DNA of 64,000 nucleotides from Pseudomonas triclosanedens (GTDB taxonomy: Bacteria; Pseudomonadota; Gammaproteobacteria; Pseudomonadales; Pseudomonadaceae): positions 62,001 through 126,000 of the forward strand of contig NZ_CP113432.1 in the NCBI RefSeq assembly GCF_026686735.1, in the 5' to 3' direction. This document shows, piece by piece, positions 8,370 through 15,764 of this stretch. The notes beneath the pieces are model-generated. The model was not told the DNA's origin and searched no databases. It saw only the letters and a list, made by a program, of their open reading frames with translations. Each line of letters starts with the position of its first letter. Positions within the stretch are counted from its first letter, which is position 1. Both the position numbers and the translations under genes were made by a program.

Positions 8370-9085
8370 GCCGTCTGCAGGCGCTGCACGAGGACGGCTT
8401 CGTCCTGCTGCGCGGGTTGCTGGATGCCGCGCAGGTGGCCGAGGTGCGCGGGTTGATCGACGGCCTGCGGCCGCTCCACTGGGACTACGAGGGCCTGGTG
8501 GATCATTACAAGTGCGTGTTCAACCGTTCGCCGCGCTGGCTGCCGTATCTCGATCCGCCAGGCTTGATCGAGCTGGCGGAGGCAGCGCTGGGTACGGACT
8601 GCCATGTGATCGGCCAGACGGCCTGGCGCTGCCACCCCGGCTTCATCGGCGCGGAGATGCACCAGGACTATCTGCCTGTTGCGTTGCCGGCGCCGGGGTT
8701 CGAGCTGCCGATGTTCATCTGCACCGCGCAGATCTATCTCGACGATATCGATGAGGCGCTGTGTCCGACGTGGGTGATTCCCGGTAGTCATCGCGCCGGT
8801 CGCGCGCCGGCACCTGACGAGCGCGAATGGCAGGGCCGGAAGGCCGAGCCCGTGCTCTGCCAGGCTGGCGATTGCTTGCTGTTTCGCAGTGACCTGTGGC
8901 ACGCCGGTAGCCGCAATCGCAGCCAGCGCACGCGCTACCTGTTGCAGGTGCACTATGGCCGGCGCATGGTCGCGCAGAAGTTCTCGCCCTATCTGGAATG
9001 GGCCTTCAATCCCGAGATCGTGGCTGCCTGCACGCCACGACAACGGCGCTTGCTGGGCGACCATGAGGCCGCCGAATACGACTGA
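8366..9085 (+). CDS. phytanoyl-CoA dioxygenase (PhyH) family protein
   Basis: A 239-residue Fe(II)/2-oxoglutarate oxygenase of the PhyH family. The iron facial triad is visible as His99 and Asp101 (MHQDYL) and His179 (DLWHAGSRN), with Arg188 or Arg190 (RTRYLLQVHY) for 2-oxoglutarate. The double-stranded beta-helix is framed by PTWVIPGSH and AGDCLLFR. The GTG start at 8366 overlaps the gpuR stop as GTGA with GGAG upstream, so the genes are translationally coupled. This suggests a role in metabolism of the guanidino compound or its product, for example a hydroxylation. The substrate is not known. Confidence 0.82.
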   Translation: MSRLQALHEDGFVLLRGLLDAAQVAEVRGLIDGLRPLHWDYEGLVDHYKCVFNRSPRWLPYLDPPGLIELAEAALGTDCHVIGQTAWRCHPGFIGAEMHQDYLPVALPAPGFELPMFICTAQIYLDDIDEALCPTWVIPGSHRAGRAPAPDEREWQGRKAEPVLCQAGDCLLFRSDLWHAGSRNRSQRTRYLLQVHYGRRMVAQKFSPYLEWAFNPEIVAACTPRQRRLLGDHEAAEYD

Positions 9086-9088
9086 CGC

Positions 9089-9391
9089 TCAGCGGGGCGC
9101 GAGCAGCCAGGCATGTAGTTGCTGAAGGATGGCATCGCCTTGTGCGCAGTCCGCTATCAGGTAGTAACCGGACCAGTTGTCCCAGCCGCTCTTGAGCAGC
9201 ACATCGCCGAGGCGAAAATGCGGTCCGATGGTAACGTCGAAGGTTCCGCCGATGTGATCGTGCTGGACTGTTGCGGCGCCCAGCGCGTGGAGATGCTCCA
9301 GCAGCGACGGCCACTGATTGGCAGGATCGTCTTCCATGTTCAGCGACAGGTGACCCTTCGCGGTTCGGAAAAGCATCGGTTGGGTTGGCAT
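9089..9391 (-). CDS. hypothetical small protein
   Basis: A 100-residue protein I do not recognise. It is rich in aromatic and acidic residues (SLNMEDDPANQWPSLLEHL, KSGWDNWSGYYLIADC) and looks like a small cytoplasmic alpha/beta domain with no signal peptide. The start at 9391 lacks a strong Shine-Dalgarno site; a longer reading to 9481 would overlap the divergent GFA gene at 9421. It is convergent with the PhyH gene, with a 3-bp gap between stops. Confidence 0.6.
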   Translation of the reverse strand: MPTQPMLFRTAKGHLSLNMEDDPANQWPSLLEHLHALGAATVQHDHIGGTFDVTIGPHFRLGDVLLKSGWDNWSGYYLIADCAQGDAILQQLHAWLLAPR

Positions 9392-9420
9392 CGGATCAGT
9401 CAGGGATAAGAGGAGCAAGC

Positions 9421-9822
9421 ATGGACAGAGTACACGGCGGCGGTTGCCACTGCGGCCAGCTGCGTTACGAGTGCAACGCACCGCTCACGGACGTCGCCCA
9501 TTGCCACTGTTCGATCTGCCGGCGTACCACTGGCGGCATCGTCACTACCTGGGCCACGGTGCCGCTGACGAGCTTCCGCTGGACTATCGGCAAGCCCGCC
9601 GAGTACCGCTCATCAGCCTCCTGCGTGCGCTACTTCTGCGCTCATTGCGGGGCTCAGTTGGCGCTGTTCACCGACCTTGCGCCGGATACCCTGGATATCA
9701 CCACGGCAACGCTGGACGACGTCGCCGAGGTCGTGCCGGGCCGGCATATCTGGGTGAAGAGCCGGCTGCCGTGGATCCATCTGGATGAGCAGTTGGAAGA
9801 TGAATGGGAAGAGAAGCTCTAG
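9421..9822 (+). CDS. GFA family protein (CENP-V/Gfa zinc fold)
   Basis: A 133-residue protein of the GFA family with the full set of zinc cysteines: Cys9 and Cys11 (CHCGQLRYEC), Cys28, Cys30 and Cys33 (CHCSICRR), and Cys73 and Cys76 (FCAHCGAQ). The family was named after a proposed glutathione-dependent formaldehyde-activating enzyme. Most members have no proven reaction, so only the fold is asserted. AGGAGCAAGC lies directly before the ATG. A strong inverted repeat follows the stop. Confidence 0.85.
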   Translation: MDRVHGGGCHCGQLRYECNAPLTDVAHCHCSICRRTTGGIVTTWATVPLTSFRWTIGKPAEYRSSASCVRYFCAHCGAQLALFTDLAPDTLDITTATLDDVAEVVPGRHIWVKSRLPWIHLDEQLEDEWEEKL

Positions 9823-9867
9823 CGCCAGCGCTGGGTGAGGGCGCCAGGGTGACACCCAGCGCTGGCG
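9823..9867. terminator. 15-bp perfect inverted repeat between convergent genes
   Basis: The arms CGCCAGCGCTGGGTG (9823-9837) and CACCCAGCGCTGGCG (9853-9867) pair perfectly around a 15-nt loop. It lies just after the GFA stop and 50 bp from the end of the convergent DUF4105 gene. There is no T-run on either side, so it may be a bidirectional barrier or mRNA 3'-end stabiliser rather than a classical terminator. Confidence 0.6.
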
Positions 9868-9916
9868 GCTCAGGAGCAGGTGAGCTATCCGGCGCTGCGA
9901 GAGCGCCCGCCTCCCG

Positions 9917-11878
9917 TCAGGGCAGCTCGAACCCGCCCGCCGCCTTGTGCAGTTCCCGCAGGTGCGCGCTGATCTGCCGGGTGTTGGCTTCCAGCGCCGC
10001 CAATTCGTCGCGGCGCTCGGGCGTCAGCAGTGCGCGCACTTCGCGGTCGAGGTTGTCGCTGAGCTGGCGCAGATGCTTCTGCCGCTGCTGGGTCTGCTGT
10101 TCGAGGGTGACGGTTTCCTTTGCCTGGGGCAGGCCGTAGCCACCATCCAGAAGCTCTGCCGGGCGGCTGAGGAAGCCGCTGTCGTCGAGGATCTGCTGCA
10201 GGGTCTTGCCGGCGGTGGCGAGCCTGGAGTTGTTGCCCAGGTCGTCGCGGTTGCTCAGGTAGAGCTGCTTGAGTTCGTCCTGGGCCAGCAGCAACTGGCG
10301 GCGTAGGGATGCCTGTTCGAGCAACAGCAGCGCGGCGCTCGCGCGCAGATCGGCCTTGTCGAACCACGGGCGGCGCTCCACGGCGGGCAGCGCGAGCCAG
10401 TCCTCGACCTTCTCCTGGCGGATGTCCAGGCGCTTCTTCAGCACGTCGAACATGGCCTGGTAGCGGTCGCGGAAGGAGTCGAAGCGGTAACCCAGGCGCA
10501 GGGCTTCCTTCGGGTTCTCCAATACGCTCGCGTCGGCGATCCGCTGGTTTTCCAGCAGGCCGAGTACGCCGTAGGGGGTGATGCTGTCCATGTTCTGCAG
10601 GCTCTGCCGGGGGATGCCGCCGCGTAGCAGCTTCAGCGTCTCGACAGCGCAGTTGTTGGACAGGAAGTAGTAGTTGCCGTCGTAGCTCCAGTGGGTCTGC
10701 GCGGAGCGCTCCACCAGGCTGTTGACCTCTTCGCGGCTGAGCTTGAGCGGAATCGATGCAAGGCTGCGCAGTTCGACCTTGGTGTATTCCTCGATCACTT
10801 GCGACAGCGGCAGCACAAACAGGCGCGAGGGGTAGACACCGGTGAGGCCGTCCCAACTGGAAAGCTGAAGGTCGCCGACGAAGGCGCGGAACGACAGCAC
10901 CAGGTGCTGGTCGAGGTCGAGCCGGCAATCCGGCCCGCGCGGACGGCCCGGCGCGCAGACGACCAGGCGTAGCATGGTGTGGCCCCAGCGGCTGGCGATG
11001 TCGTTGTTGGCTTCGGCGATCAGGTAGTCCACCTCGTAGACCCGCTCCGGGTCGAGGTAGCCCAGTGGCTGGCGACCGAAATCGCGGCCGGCGTTGAGGT
11101 AGGCGTAGCTGCTTGCGCACTGCTCGCGTTGAGTGCGCTCGCCAAAGCGCGAGGCGTAGTAGCGGTACAGCGAGGGGCGGCGGCAGGCATAGCTCGGGTC
11201 GAGGAGGAAGTACTCCATGTTGACCGCGGCATACTCGCGCGGGTTGCTCAGCTCGTAGCTGTCCGGGCTGCGCAGGATGAATCGGTTGTGCTGCTCGCGC
11301 TCGCCGTGGCGGCCCGCGTACTGGGGCCAGCCGGCGAGGTCGAGCAGGCGTGGATCATCCGACAGGGTGAAGCGGCGACCGGTCTGGCCACGGCATTCGT
11401 CGGGCGCGCCAACACGGCCCAGACTCTTGTCGCGCATCGTGCAGCGACGGATGACGCGCGCTTCGTCGGCGTCCCACAGGCGGGCGCGGTCATAGAGATG
11501 GGTGAGTTCGTGGAGCAGGGTGGCCAGTAGTTCGCGGCGGAGAGTGCCGTGGGCGCGGCCAGTCTGCTGCGTGGCGGCGCTACCATCGGTGAGCGCGGCG
11601 AGATAGCGGGTGTTCAGGGCAATGGCGCCGGGCCGCAGGGCACGGCCCATGCCGTTGCTGGGCAGGTCATCGCGCCATTGCACCTCGACGCGGCGGTCGA
11701 GACGCTCGACGAAGCTGTCCGGCAAGGTGCGCAGCGCTTCGTCCAGCAACTGCTGGCTGGCTTGGCGCTGTGCGCTGGAAAGTCCTTCGTCGTTGAGCTC
11801 CAGGCGGAGAGCGGCGTGGCTGCTGGCGGCGACGATCAGTGCGAGGGCCGCCAGCCAGCGGCCAGCCCGGAGCCTCAC
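9917..11878 (-). CDS. DUF4105 family exported protein
   Basis: A 653-residue protein with an N-terminal signal peptide (hydrophobic LAALALIVAASS, likely cleaved after HA near residue 22), so periplasmic or outer-membrane associated. It contains a zincin-like HELTH motif at residues 123-127 and, in the central DUF4105 region, HWSYDGNYYFLSNNCAVET with the conserved Asn-Asn-Cys. The C-terminal 200 residues are helical and charged. DUF4105 proteins have no established activity. The HExxH motif suggests, but does not prove, a metallopeptidase. The start overlaps the preceding DUF2388 gene by 4 bp (ATGA), so the two are coupled. Confidence 0.82.
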   Translation of the reverse strand: MRLRAGRWLAALALIVAASSHAALRLELNDEGLSSAQRQASQQLLDEALRTLPDSFVERLDRRVEVQWRDDLPSNGMGRALRPGAIALNTRYLAALTDGSAATQQTGRAHGTLRRELLATLLHELTHLYDRARLWDADEARVIRRCTMRDKSLGRVGAPDECRGQTGRRFTLSDDPRLLDLAGWPQYAGRHGEREQHNRFILRSPDSYELSNPREYAAVNMEYFLLDPSYACRRPSLYRYYASRFGERTQREQCASSYAYLNAGRDFGRQPLGYLDPERVYEVDYLIAEANNDIASRWGHTMLRLVVCAPGRPRGPDCRLDLDQHLVLSFRAFVGDLQLSSWDGLTGVYPSRLFVLPLSQVIEEYTKVELRSLASIPLKLSREEVNSLVERSAQTHWSYDGNYYFLSNNCAVETLKLLRGGIPRQSLQNMDSITPYGVLGLLENQRIADASVLENPKEALRLGYRFDSFRDRYQAMFDVLKKRLDIRQEKVEDWLALPAVERRPWFDKADLRASAALLLLEQASLRRQLLLAQDELKQLYLSNRDDLGNNSRLATAGKTLQQILDDSGFLSRPAELLDGGYGLPQAKETVTLEQQTQQRQKHLRQLSDNLDREVRALLTPERRDELAALEANTRQISAHLRELHKAAGGFELP

Positions 11879-12210
11879 AGTGCGAGGATGGCTTCGGCCA
11901 GCGCCTGGTCGGAGGCGTCGCGCGCTTGCGGTACGTCTTCGCGCAGAACCTTGAATGCGGCTTCGAGCTGGGCGCCACGGATCGCACCGTCGCTGCCGAC
12001 GAAGCTGGCGGCGTCGTCACGCGCTTCCTGCACCACTTTCATGTCGCGGATGGAGGTGGTGGTGTCCGAGGTGAAGTCGATGCTGCGGGCGAAGGCGTTG
12101 GTGGTGATGTTGAATACGCGAATCACCGACTGGGCCTGGACGCTGGAAGCGCAGGCGGCGAGCAGCAGACCGACGATCAGGGGGCTCTTGGAAATCGAGC
12201 TGAGGCGCAT
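11875..12210 (-). CDS. DUF2388 family exported protein (paralog 1)
   Basis: A 111-residue protein with a signal peptide (LIVGLLLAACASSVQAQ) and the DUF2388 core: a TSDTTTSIRD segment, EARDDAASFVGSDGAIRGAQ, and a C-terminal LAEAILAL. The Cys in LAACASS is near the cleavage site, so a lipoprotein is possible. GGAGACATCC precedes the ATG. It is the last of three tandem DUF2388 genes and overlaps the DUF4105 gene. The function of the family is unknown. Confidence 0.85.
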   Translation of the reverse strand: MRLSSISKSPLIVGLLLAACASSVQAQSVIRVFNITTNAFARSIDFTSDTTTSIRDMKVVQEARDDAASFVGSDGAIRGAQLEAAFKVLREDVPQARDASDQALAEAILAL

Positions 12211-12247
12211 GGATGTCTCCGAAAGGGCAGCAGACGCTGCTCACGAC

Positions 12248-12541
12248 TTATTGGGCAAGAATCGCTTCGGCCAGTTCCCGATCATTTGCCGCAAGTTCCG
12301 GATGGCGCTGGCGGAGCCAGTGCAGCGCGGCTTCCAGGCGTACGCCGCGCAGTTCGCCACCGGTGGCGATGAACCCCGCCGCGTCGTCACGGGCGCTGCG
12401 CAGCAGCTTGTTCTCGAACGGCGTGCTGGTCAGTTTGCTGGTGACATAGCTGGTCCCTGCCGGGAACTGGGTGGTCTGGTCGAACGCCAGCGCAGGCATG
12501 GAGCAGAGCAGGATCGGCAGCAGTAAGGACAGGAAACGCAT
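12248..12541 (-). CDS. DUF2388 family exported protein (paralog 2)
   Basis: A 97-residue protein with a signal peptide (FLSLLLPILLCSMPALAF) followed by a shortened DUF2388 core: SARDDAAGFIATGGELRGVR and LAEAILAQ. The start at 12541 begins the hydrophobic signal cleanly; the longer reading to 12574 adds residues that disrupt it. It is the middle gene of the triplet and the most diverged, lacking the TSD/TSN segment of the other two. Confidence 0.8.
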   Translation of the reverse strand: MRFLSLLLPILLCSMPALAFDQTTQFPAGTSYVTSKLTSTPFENKLLRSARDDAAGFIATGGELRGVRLEAALHWLRQRHPELAANDRELAEAILAQ

Positions 12542-12609
12542 TGGCGGAAATGATCGGAAAAGCACGGCCGCCAAGGCTAACGGAATGCGCGGGCGAGGGC
12601 CAGCGCGGC

Positions 12610-12632
12610 GCGCCGGGCGGAGCGCCCGGCGC
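12610..12632 (-). terminator. GC-rich hairpin after DUF2388 paralog 3
   Basis: A 10-bp perfect stem (GCGCCGGGCG / CGCCCGGCGC) with a 3-nt loop lies 9 bp beyond the stop of the third DUF2388 gene. There is no T-run, so it may act as a weak terminator or mRNA stabiliser between the paralogs. Confidence 0.5.
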
Positions 12633-12641
12633 AGGCGGGGC

Positions 12642-12962
12642 TCAGATGGTCAGGATGGCCTGGGCCAGCTGCTGGTCGTTGGCGGCAAGGGCCGGCATCT
12701 TGGTACGGATGTGGCGCAGTGCGGCTTCCAGATGGGCACCACGGATTTCGCCACGGCTGGCGACGAAGGTGGCGGCATCGTCCTTGGCTTCGAGCACGAT
12801 CTTGTCGTCCTTGAAGGAGTTGCTGATGTTGGACGTGGCGTCGCTCGTTGCGCCAGTGGCGCGCACCGACAGGTCGGTGGTGTAGACGAAGCTGGTGGCG
12901 AACGCGCCCGTGGCGCAGCCGAGCAGGGCGGCGGCGGCGATCAGTCGAAGGCTTTTCTTCAT
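12642..12962 (-). CDS. DUF2388 family exported protein (paralog 3)
   Basis: A 106-residue protein, the closest to the family consensus: signal peptide MKKSLRLIAAAALLGCATGA, then SFVYTTDLSVRATGATSD, the core EAKDDAATFVASRGEIRGAH, and LAQAILTI at the end. GGAG lies about 9 nt before the ATG. It is the promoter-proximal gene of the triplet. Such small exported proteins are common in Pseudomonas but have no assigned role. Confidence 0.87.
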   Translation of the reverse strand: MKKSLRLIAAAALLGCATGAFATSFVYTTDLSVRATGATSDATSNISNSFKDDKIVLEAKDDAATFVASRGEIRGAHLEAALRHIRTKMPALAANDQQLAQAILTI

Positions 12963-13054
12963 ATGGAGTGGCTCCGGATAAGACGAACAAGGTGGCCGGG
13001 GCGGCCACTCTACCTGACGTCAGACTAGCCAAGACTGATTGGCGTCACCAGCGT

Positions 13055-13255
13055 TCAGCGCCAGAACGGTTTCGAGATTTCATGCAGGCGGTCGCTGGGG
13101 CTGAGGCCGATGTCGGCCAGTTGACGACAATCCAGTGCTGCCAATTGTTTCCGGGTGCGGCTGTTGCGGCGCCATTCACACAGGGTTTGCAGCAGGCAGC
13201 GAAGCTTCGAGGGGCGGGGGTTCGACAGCAGGGGCAGGGGGACAAGGCGCTCCAT
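13055..13255 (-). CDS. DUF1127 small protein (paralog 1)
   Basis: A 66-residue basic protein ending in the DUF1127 signature: TRKQLAALDCRQLADIGLS then the terminal EISKPFWR. GGAGG lies 6 nt before the ATG at 13255. DUF1127 proteins elsewhere are RNA-binding or regulatory small proteins affecting carbon, phosphate or RNA metabolism. The role here is unknown. An overlapping reading frame at 13045-13245 is a shadow. The roughly 300 bp between this gene and the next paralog shows no other gene. Confidence 0.85.
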   Translation of the reverse strand: MERLVPLPLLSNPRPSKLRCLLQTLCEWRRNSRTRKQLAALDCRQLADIGLSPSDRLHEISKPFWR

Positions 13256-13551
13256 GATGGGCCTCCGTGCGACCGGGGATGCGGTCGGTACAGGCTCTCA
13301 CCAAGGGCAGTCAGGCATCAGGCGCAGGGATGTGAAATTGCGCAAGCACAGTCGCGGCGGCAAGGCCGACTGTTCCGCTCAGGAACGACGAGGCTGTTCC
13401 GGTGTGTTGGCAGGCAGCAGGAACTGCCGGTATAGCGGTGGGAGAGGGAAGGGGGTCGGTATTGCCGCGGGCCGCTGCAATTGAGCGGCCTCAGGCAATC
13501 TACCAGTACAGATATGTCGAACCTGGAGAGTGGCTCGGTTGTACCGGTCTA

Positions 13552-13758
13552 TCAGCGCCAGAACGGCTTGTTCAGTTCGGCGTAACGCTGGGCTTCGCTG
13601 ATGCCGGCATCGGCCAGCAGGCGGGAATCCAGGCGAGCCAGCTGGCGGCGGCTCTCGATCCGGCGCTGCCACAGGCGAACGGTGCCGACGAGGCCACGAT
13701 GGGCGCTGGAAGTAGTGCGGGTAGTGCTCAGAGCTGCGGAACCGAGGGTACGTTCCAT
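13552..13758 (-). CDS. DUF1127 small protein (paralog 2)
   Basis: A 68-residue basic protein with the DUF1127 core SRRQLARLDSRLLADAGIS and the same terminal LNKPFWR as paralog 1. The ATG at 13758 has an AAGGA site 8 nt upstream and begins MERT, parallel to MERL in paralog 1. An ATG three codons earlier sits on the Shine-Dalgarno sequence itself and is rejected. Confidence 0.85.
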   Translation of the reverse strand: MERTLGSAALSTTRTTSSAHRGLVGTVRLWQRRIESRRQLARLDSRLLADAGISEAQRYAELNKPFWR

Positions 13759-14115
13759 GGTGGTCATCCTTCTCGCTTGTGGCGAGTAGTCAGTTGCTGA
13801 ATTGATTGAGCATATGATCTGACTATTTGGTCAGGACGGACAGGTACAGTTGCACAGTATTGCGCGTGATCAGCCGATTGTTATTTTGAACTGTAATGGT
13901 CTTTTTGAGGGCGAACTGTATCGCTGCGCTCCATTGTGGTGCGCAATTGGCGGGTGCCTGGGGCATTTCGAGGGTGCCGATGAACTCGGCGATAGGAAGA
14001 GTTGAACAGTTGGAGCGGGATAAAAATCTGTTCAGTAGTGTTTTTACGTGGTTTTTTTCCGGCTGTAAACCCTTGCGGGCCATTCATTGCTGAATGGCCC
14101 GCAAGTCGTCTGGAA
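13759..14115. other. intergenic region, AT-richer, no gene
   Basis: About 350 bp between the DUF1127 gene and the CoA-transferase gene on the same strand. It is noticeably more AT-rich than its surroundings and presumably holds the DUF1127 promoter. Its far end carries the 15-bp hairpin at 14072-14105. The reading frames seen on either strand lack Shine-Dalgarno sites and recognisable sequence. Confidence 0.5.
14072..14105. terminator. 15-bp hairpin downstream of CoA-transferase gene
   Basis: The arms CTTGCGGGCCATTCA and TGAATGGCCCGCAAG pair perfectly around TTGC, 10 bp past the stop of the minus-strand CoA-transferase gene. No T-run is present in that direction. The stem is strong enough to end transcription or protect the mRNA 3' end. 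Confidence 0.65.
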
Positions 14116-15612
14116 TCAGCTGGCTGCCAGCATGTGGCCGCGTTCTTCCAGGTTGATATGCCACTCCAGAGCTTCGCGCAGGATATGCGGGGTGTGGCCG
14201 CCGCGCTTGCAGGCTGCATCGAAGTAACTGTTCAGGGCATCGCGATAGGACGGATGCACACAGTTGTCGATGATTGCCCGTGCGCGCTCGCGCGGAGCCA
14301 GGCCACGGAGGTCGGCGAGGCCGATTTCGGTGACGAGGATATCCACATCGTGTTCGGTGTGGTCAACGTGGCTGACCATTGGCACGACACTGGAGATGTT
14401 GCCGCCCTTGGCAATGGACTTGGTGACGAAAATCGCCAGGTGCGCATTGCGCGCGAAGTCGCCGGACCCGCCGATGCCATTCATCATCTTGGTACCGCCA
14501 ACATGGGTGGAGTTGACGTTGCCGTAGATGTCGAACTCCAGTGCGGTATTGATGCCGATGATGCCCAGGCGGCGCACTACTTCGGGATGGTTGGAGATTT
14601 CCTGCGGGCGCAGTACCAGCTTGTCCTTGTAGCGCTCCAGATTGCCGAACACGTCGGCATTGCGGCGCGTCGACAGGGTGATTGAGCTGCCCGAGGCGAA
14701 GCGCAGCTTGCCGGCGTCGATCAGGTCGAAGGTCGAGTCCTGCAGTACTTCGGAGTACATGGTCAGGTTCTCGAAGGGCGAGTCGATCAGGCCACACATC
14801 ACCGCATTGGCGATGCTGCCGATGCCGGCCTGCAGCGGGCCGAGGCTGTTGCTCATGCGGCCTGCATCTACTTCGCGCTTGAAGAAGTCGATCAGGTGGT
14901 TGGCGATGCCCTGGGTCTCATCGTCCGGCGGCAGTACGGTCGAGGGCGAGTCCGGCTGGTCGTTGACTACGATGGCGACGATCTTCTCCGCCGGGATCGG
15001 GATGGCGGTGCTGCCGATGCGGTCATCCACCTTGGTCAGCGGAATCGGCGTGCGGGTCGGACGGTAGGTCGGGATATAGATGTCGTGCAGGCCTTCGAGG
15101 TTGGTGTTGTGCGCGACGTTGATCTCTACGATCACCTGCTTGGCGAAGATCGCGAAGCTGGCGGAGTTGCCGACGGAGGTGGTCGGTACGATGTGCCCTT
15201 CTTCGGTGATCGCGACAGCCTCGATGACGGCGATGTCCGGCAGCTTGAGCTGGTGGTTGCGCAGTTGCTCGACGGTTTCCGAGAGGTGCTGGTCGATGAA
15301 CATCACTTCGCCGGCGTTGATCGCCTTGCGCAGGGTGCTGTCGACCTGAAACGGCATGCGGCGGGCCAGTACGCCTGCTTCGGTGAGCTGCTTGTCGAGG
15401 TCGTTGCCGAGGCTCGCGCCGGTCATCAGGCTGATGCGCAGCGGTTCCTGCTTGGCGCGCTGGGCGAGGGCCTTGGGTACGGCCTTGGCTTCGCCGGCGC
15501 GGGTGAAGCCGCTCATGCCGACGGTCATGCCGTCCTTGATAAGGGCCGCGGCCTGGTCGGCAGTCATCACCTTGTCCAGCAGGGAGGACATACGCACGCG
15601 ATCACGGTACAT
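14116..15612 (-). CDS. acetyl-CoA hydrolase / succinyl-CoA:acetate CoA-transferase family
   Basis: A 498-residue class I CoA-transferase of the AarC/Cat1 type, similar in length and content to the Pseudomonas enzyme annotated as acetyl-CoA hydrolase. The nucleophilic Glu is probably Glu288 in TMYSEVLQD. The glycine-rich GIGSIANAV (from residue 263) and NGIGGSGDFARNA form the CoA-binding and oxyanion regions. The family moves CoA between acetate and succinate or hydrolyses acyl-CoA, adjusting acetate flux and the TCA cycle in the cytoplasm. It appears monocistronic, with a strong hairpin after the stop. Confidence 0.87.
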   Translation of the reverse strand: MYRDRVRMSSLLDKVMTADQAAALIKDGMTVGMSGFTRAGEAKAVPKALAQRAKQEPLRISLMTGASLGNDLDKQLTEAGVLARRMPFQVDSTLRKAINAGEVMFIDQHLSETVEQLRNHQLKLPDIAVIEAVAITEEGHIVPTTSVGNSASFAIFAKQVIVEINVAHNTNLEGLHDIYIPTYRPTRTPIPLTKVDDRIGSTAIPIPAEKIVAIVVNDQPDSPSTVLPPDDETQGIANHLIDFFKREVDAGRMSNSLGPLQAGIGSIANAVMCGLIDSPFENLTMYSEVLQDSTFDLIDAGKLRFASGSSITLSTRRNADVFGNLERYKDKLVLRPQEISNHPEVVRRLGIIGINTALEFDIYGNVNSTHVGGTKMMNGIGGSGDFARNAHLAIFVTKSIAKGGNISSVVPMVSHVDHTEHDVDILVTEIGLADLRGLAPRERARAIIDNCVHPSYRDALNSYFDAACKRGGHTPHILREALEWHINLEERGHMLAAS

Positions 15613-15764
15613 GGAAAAACCTCGGGCAGTAGGAAGTGCGAGGCCGCCAGTCTATGGGTTCGGCGATTTTTCGCCCTTATACCAAGGTCGCAAAATCACC
15701 CGGCCGGTTGCCTCCTTACTACCAAAGTTCATGTGGGTATGAATTGCCTGAAGGCAATGGCCGC

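Noticed and set aside
9883..11120. Alternative minus frame of about 411 codons within the DUF4105 gene
   Set aside because: Arg/Pro-rich frame-shifted shadow of the true frame, which has the signal peptide and HExxH.
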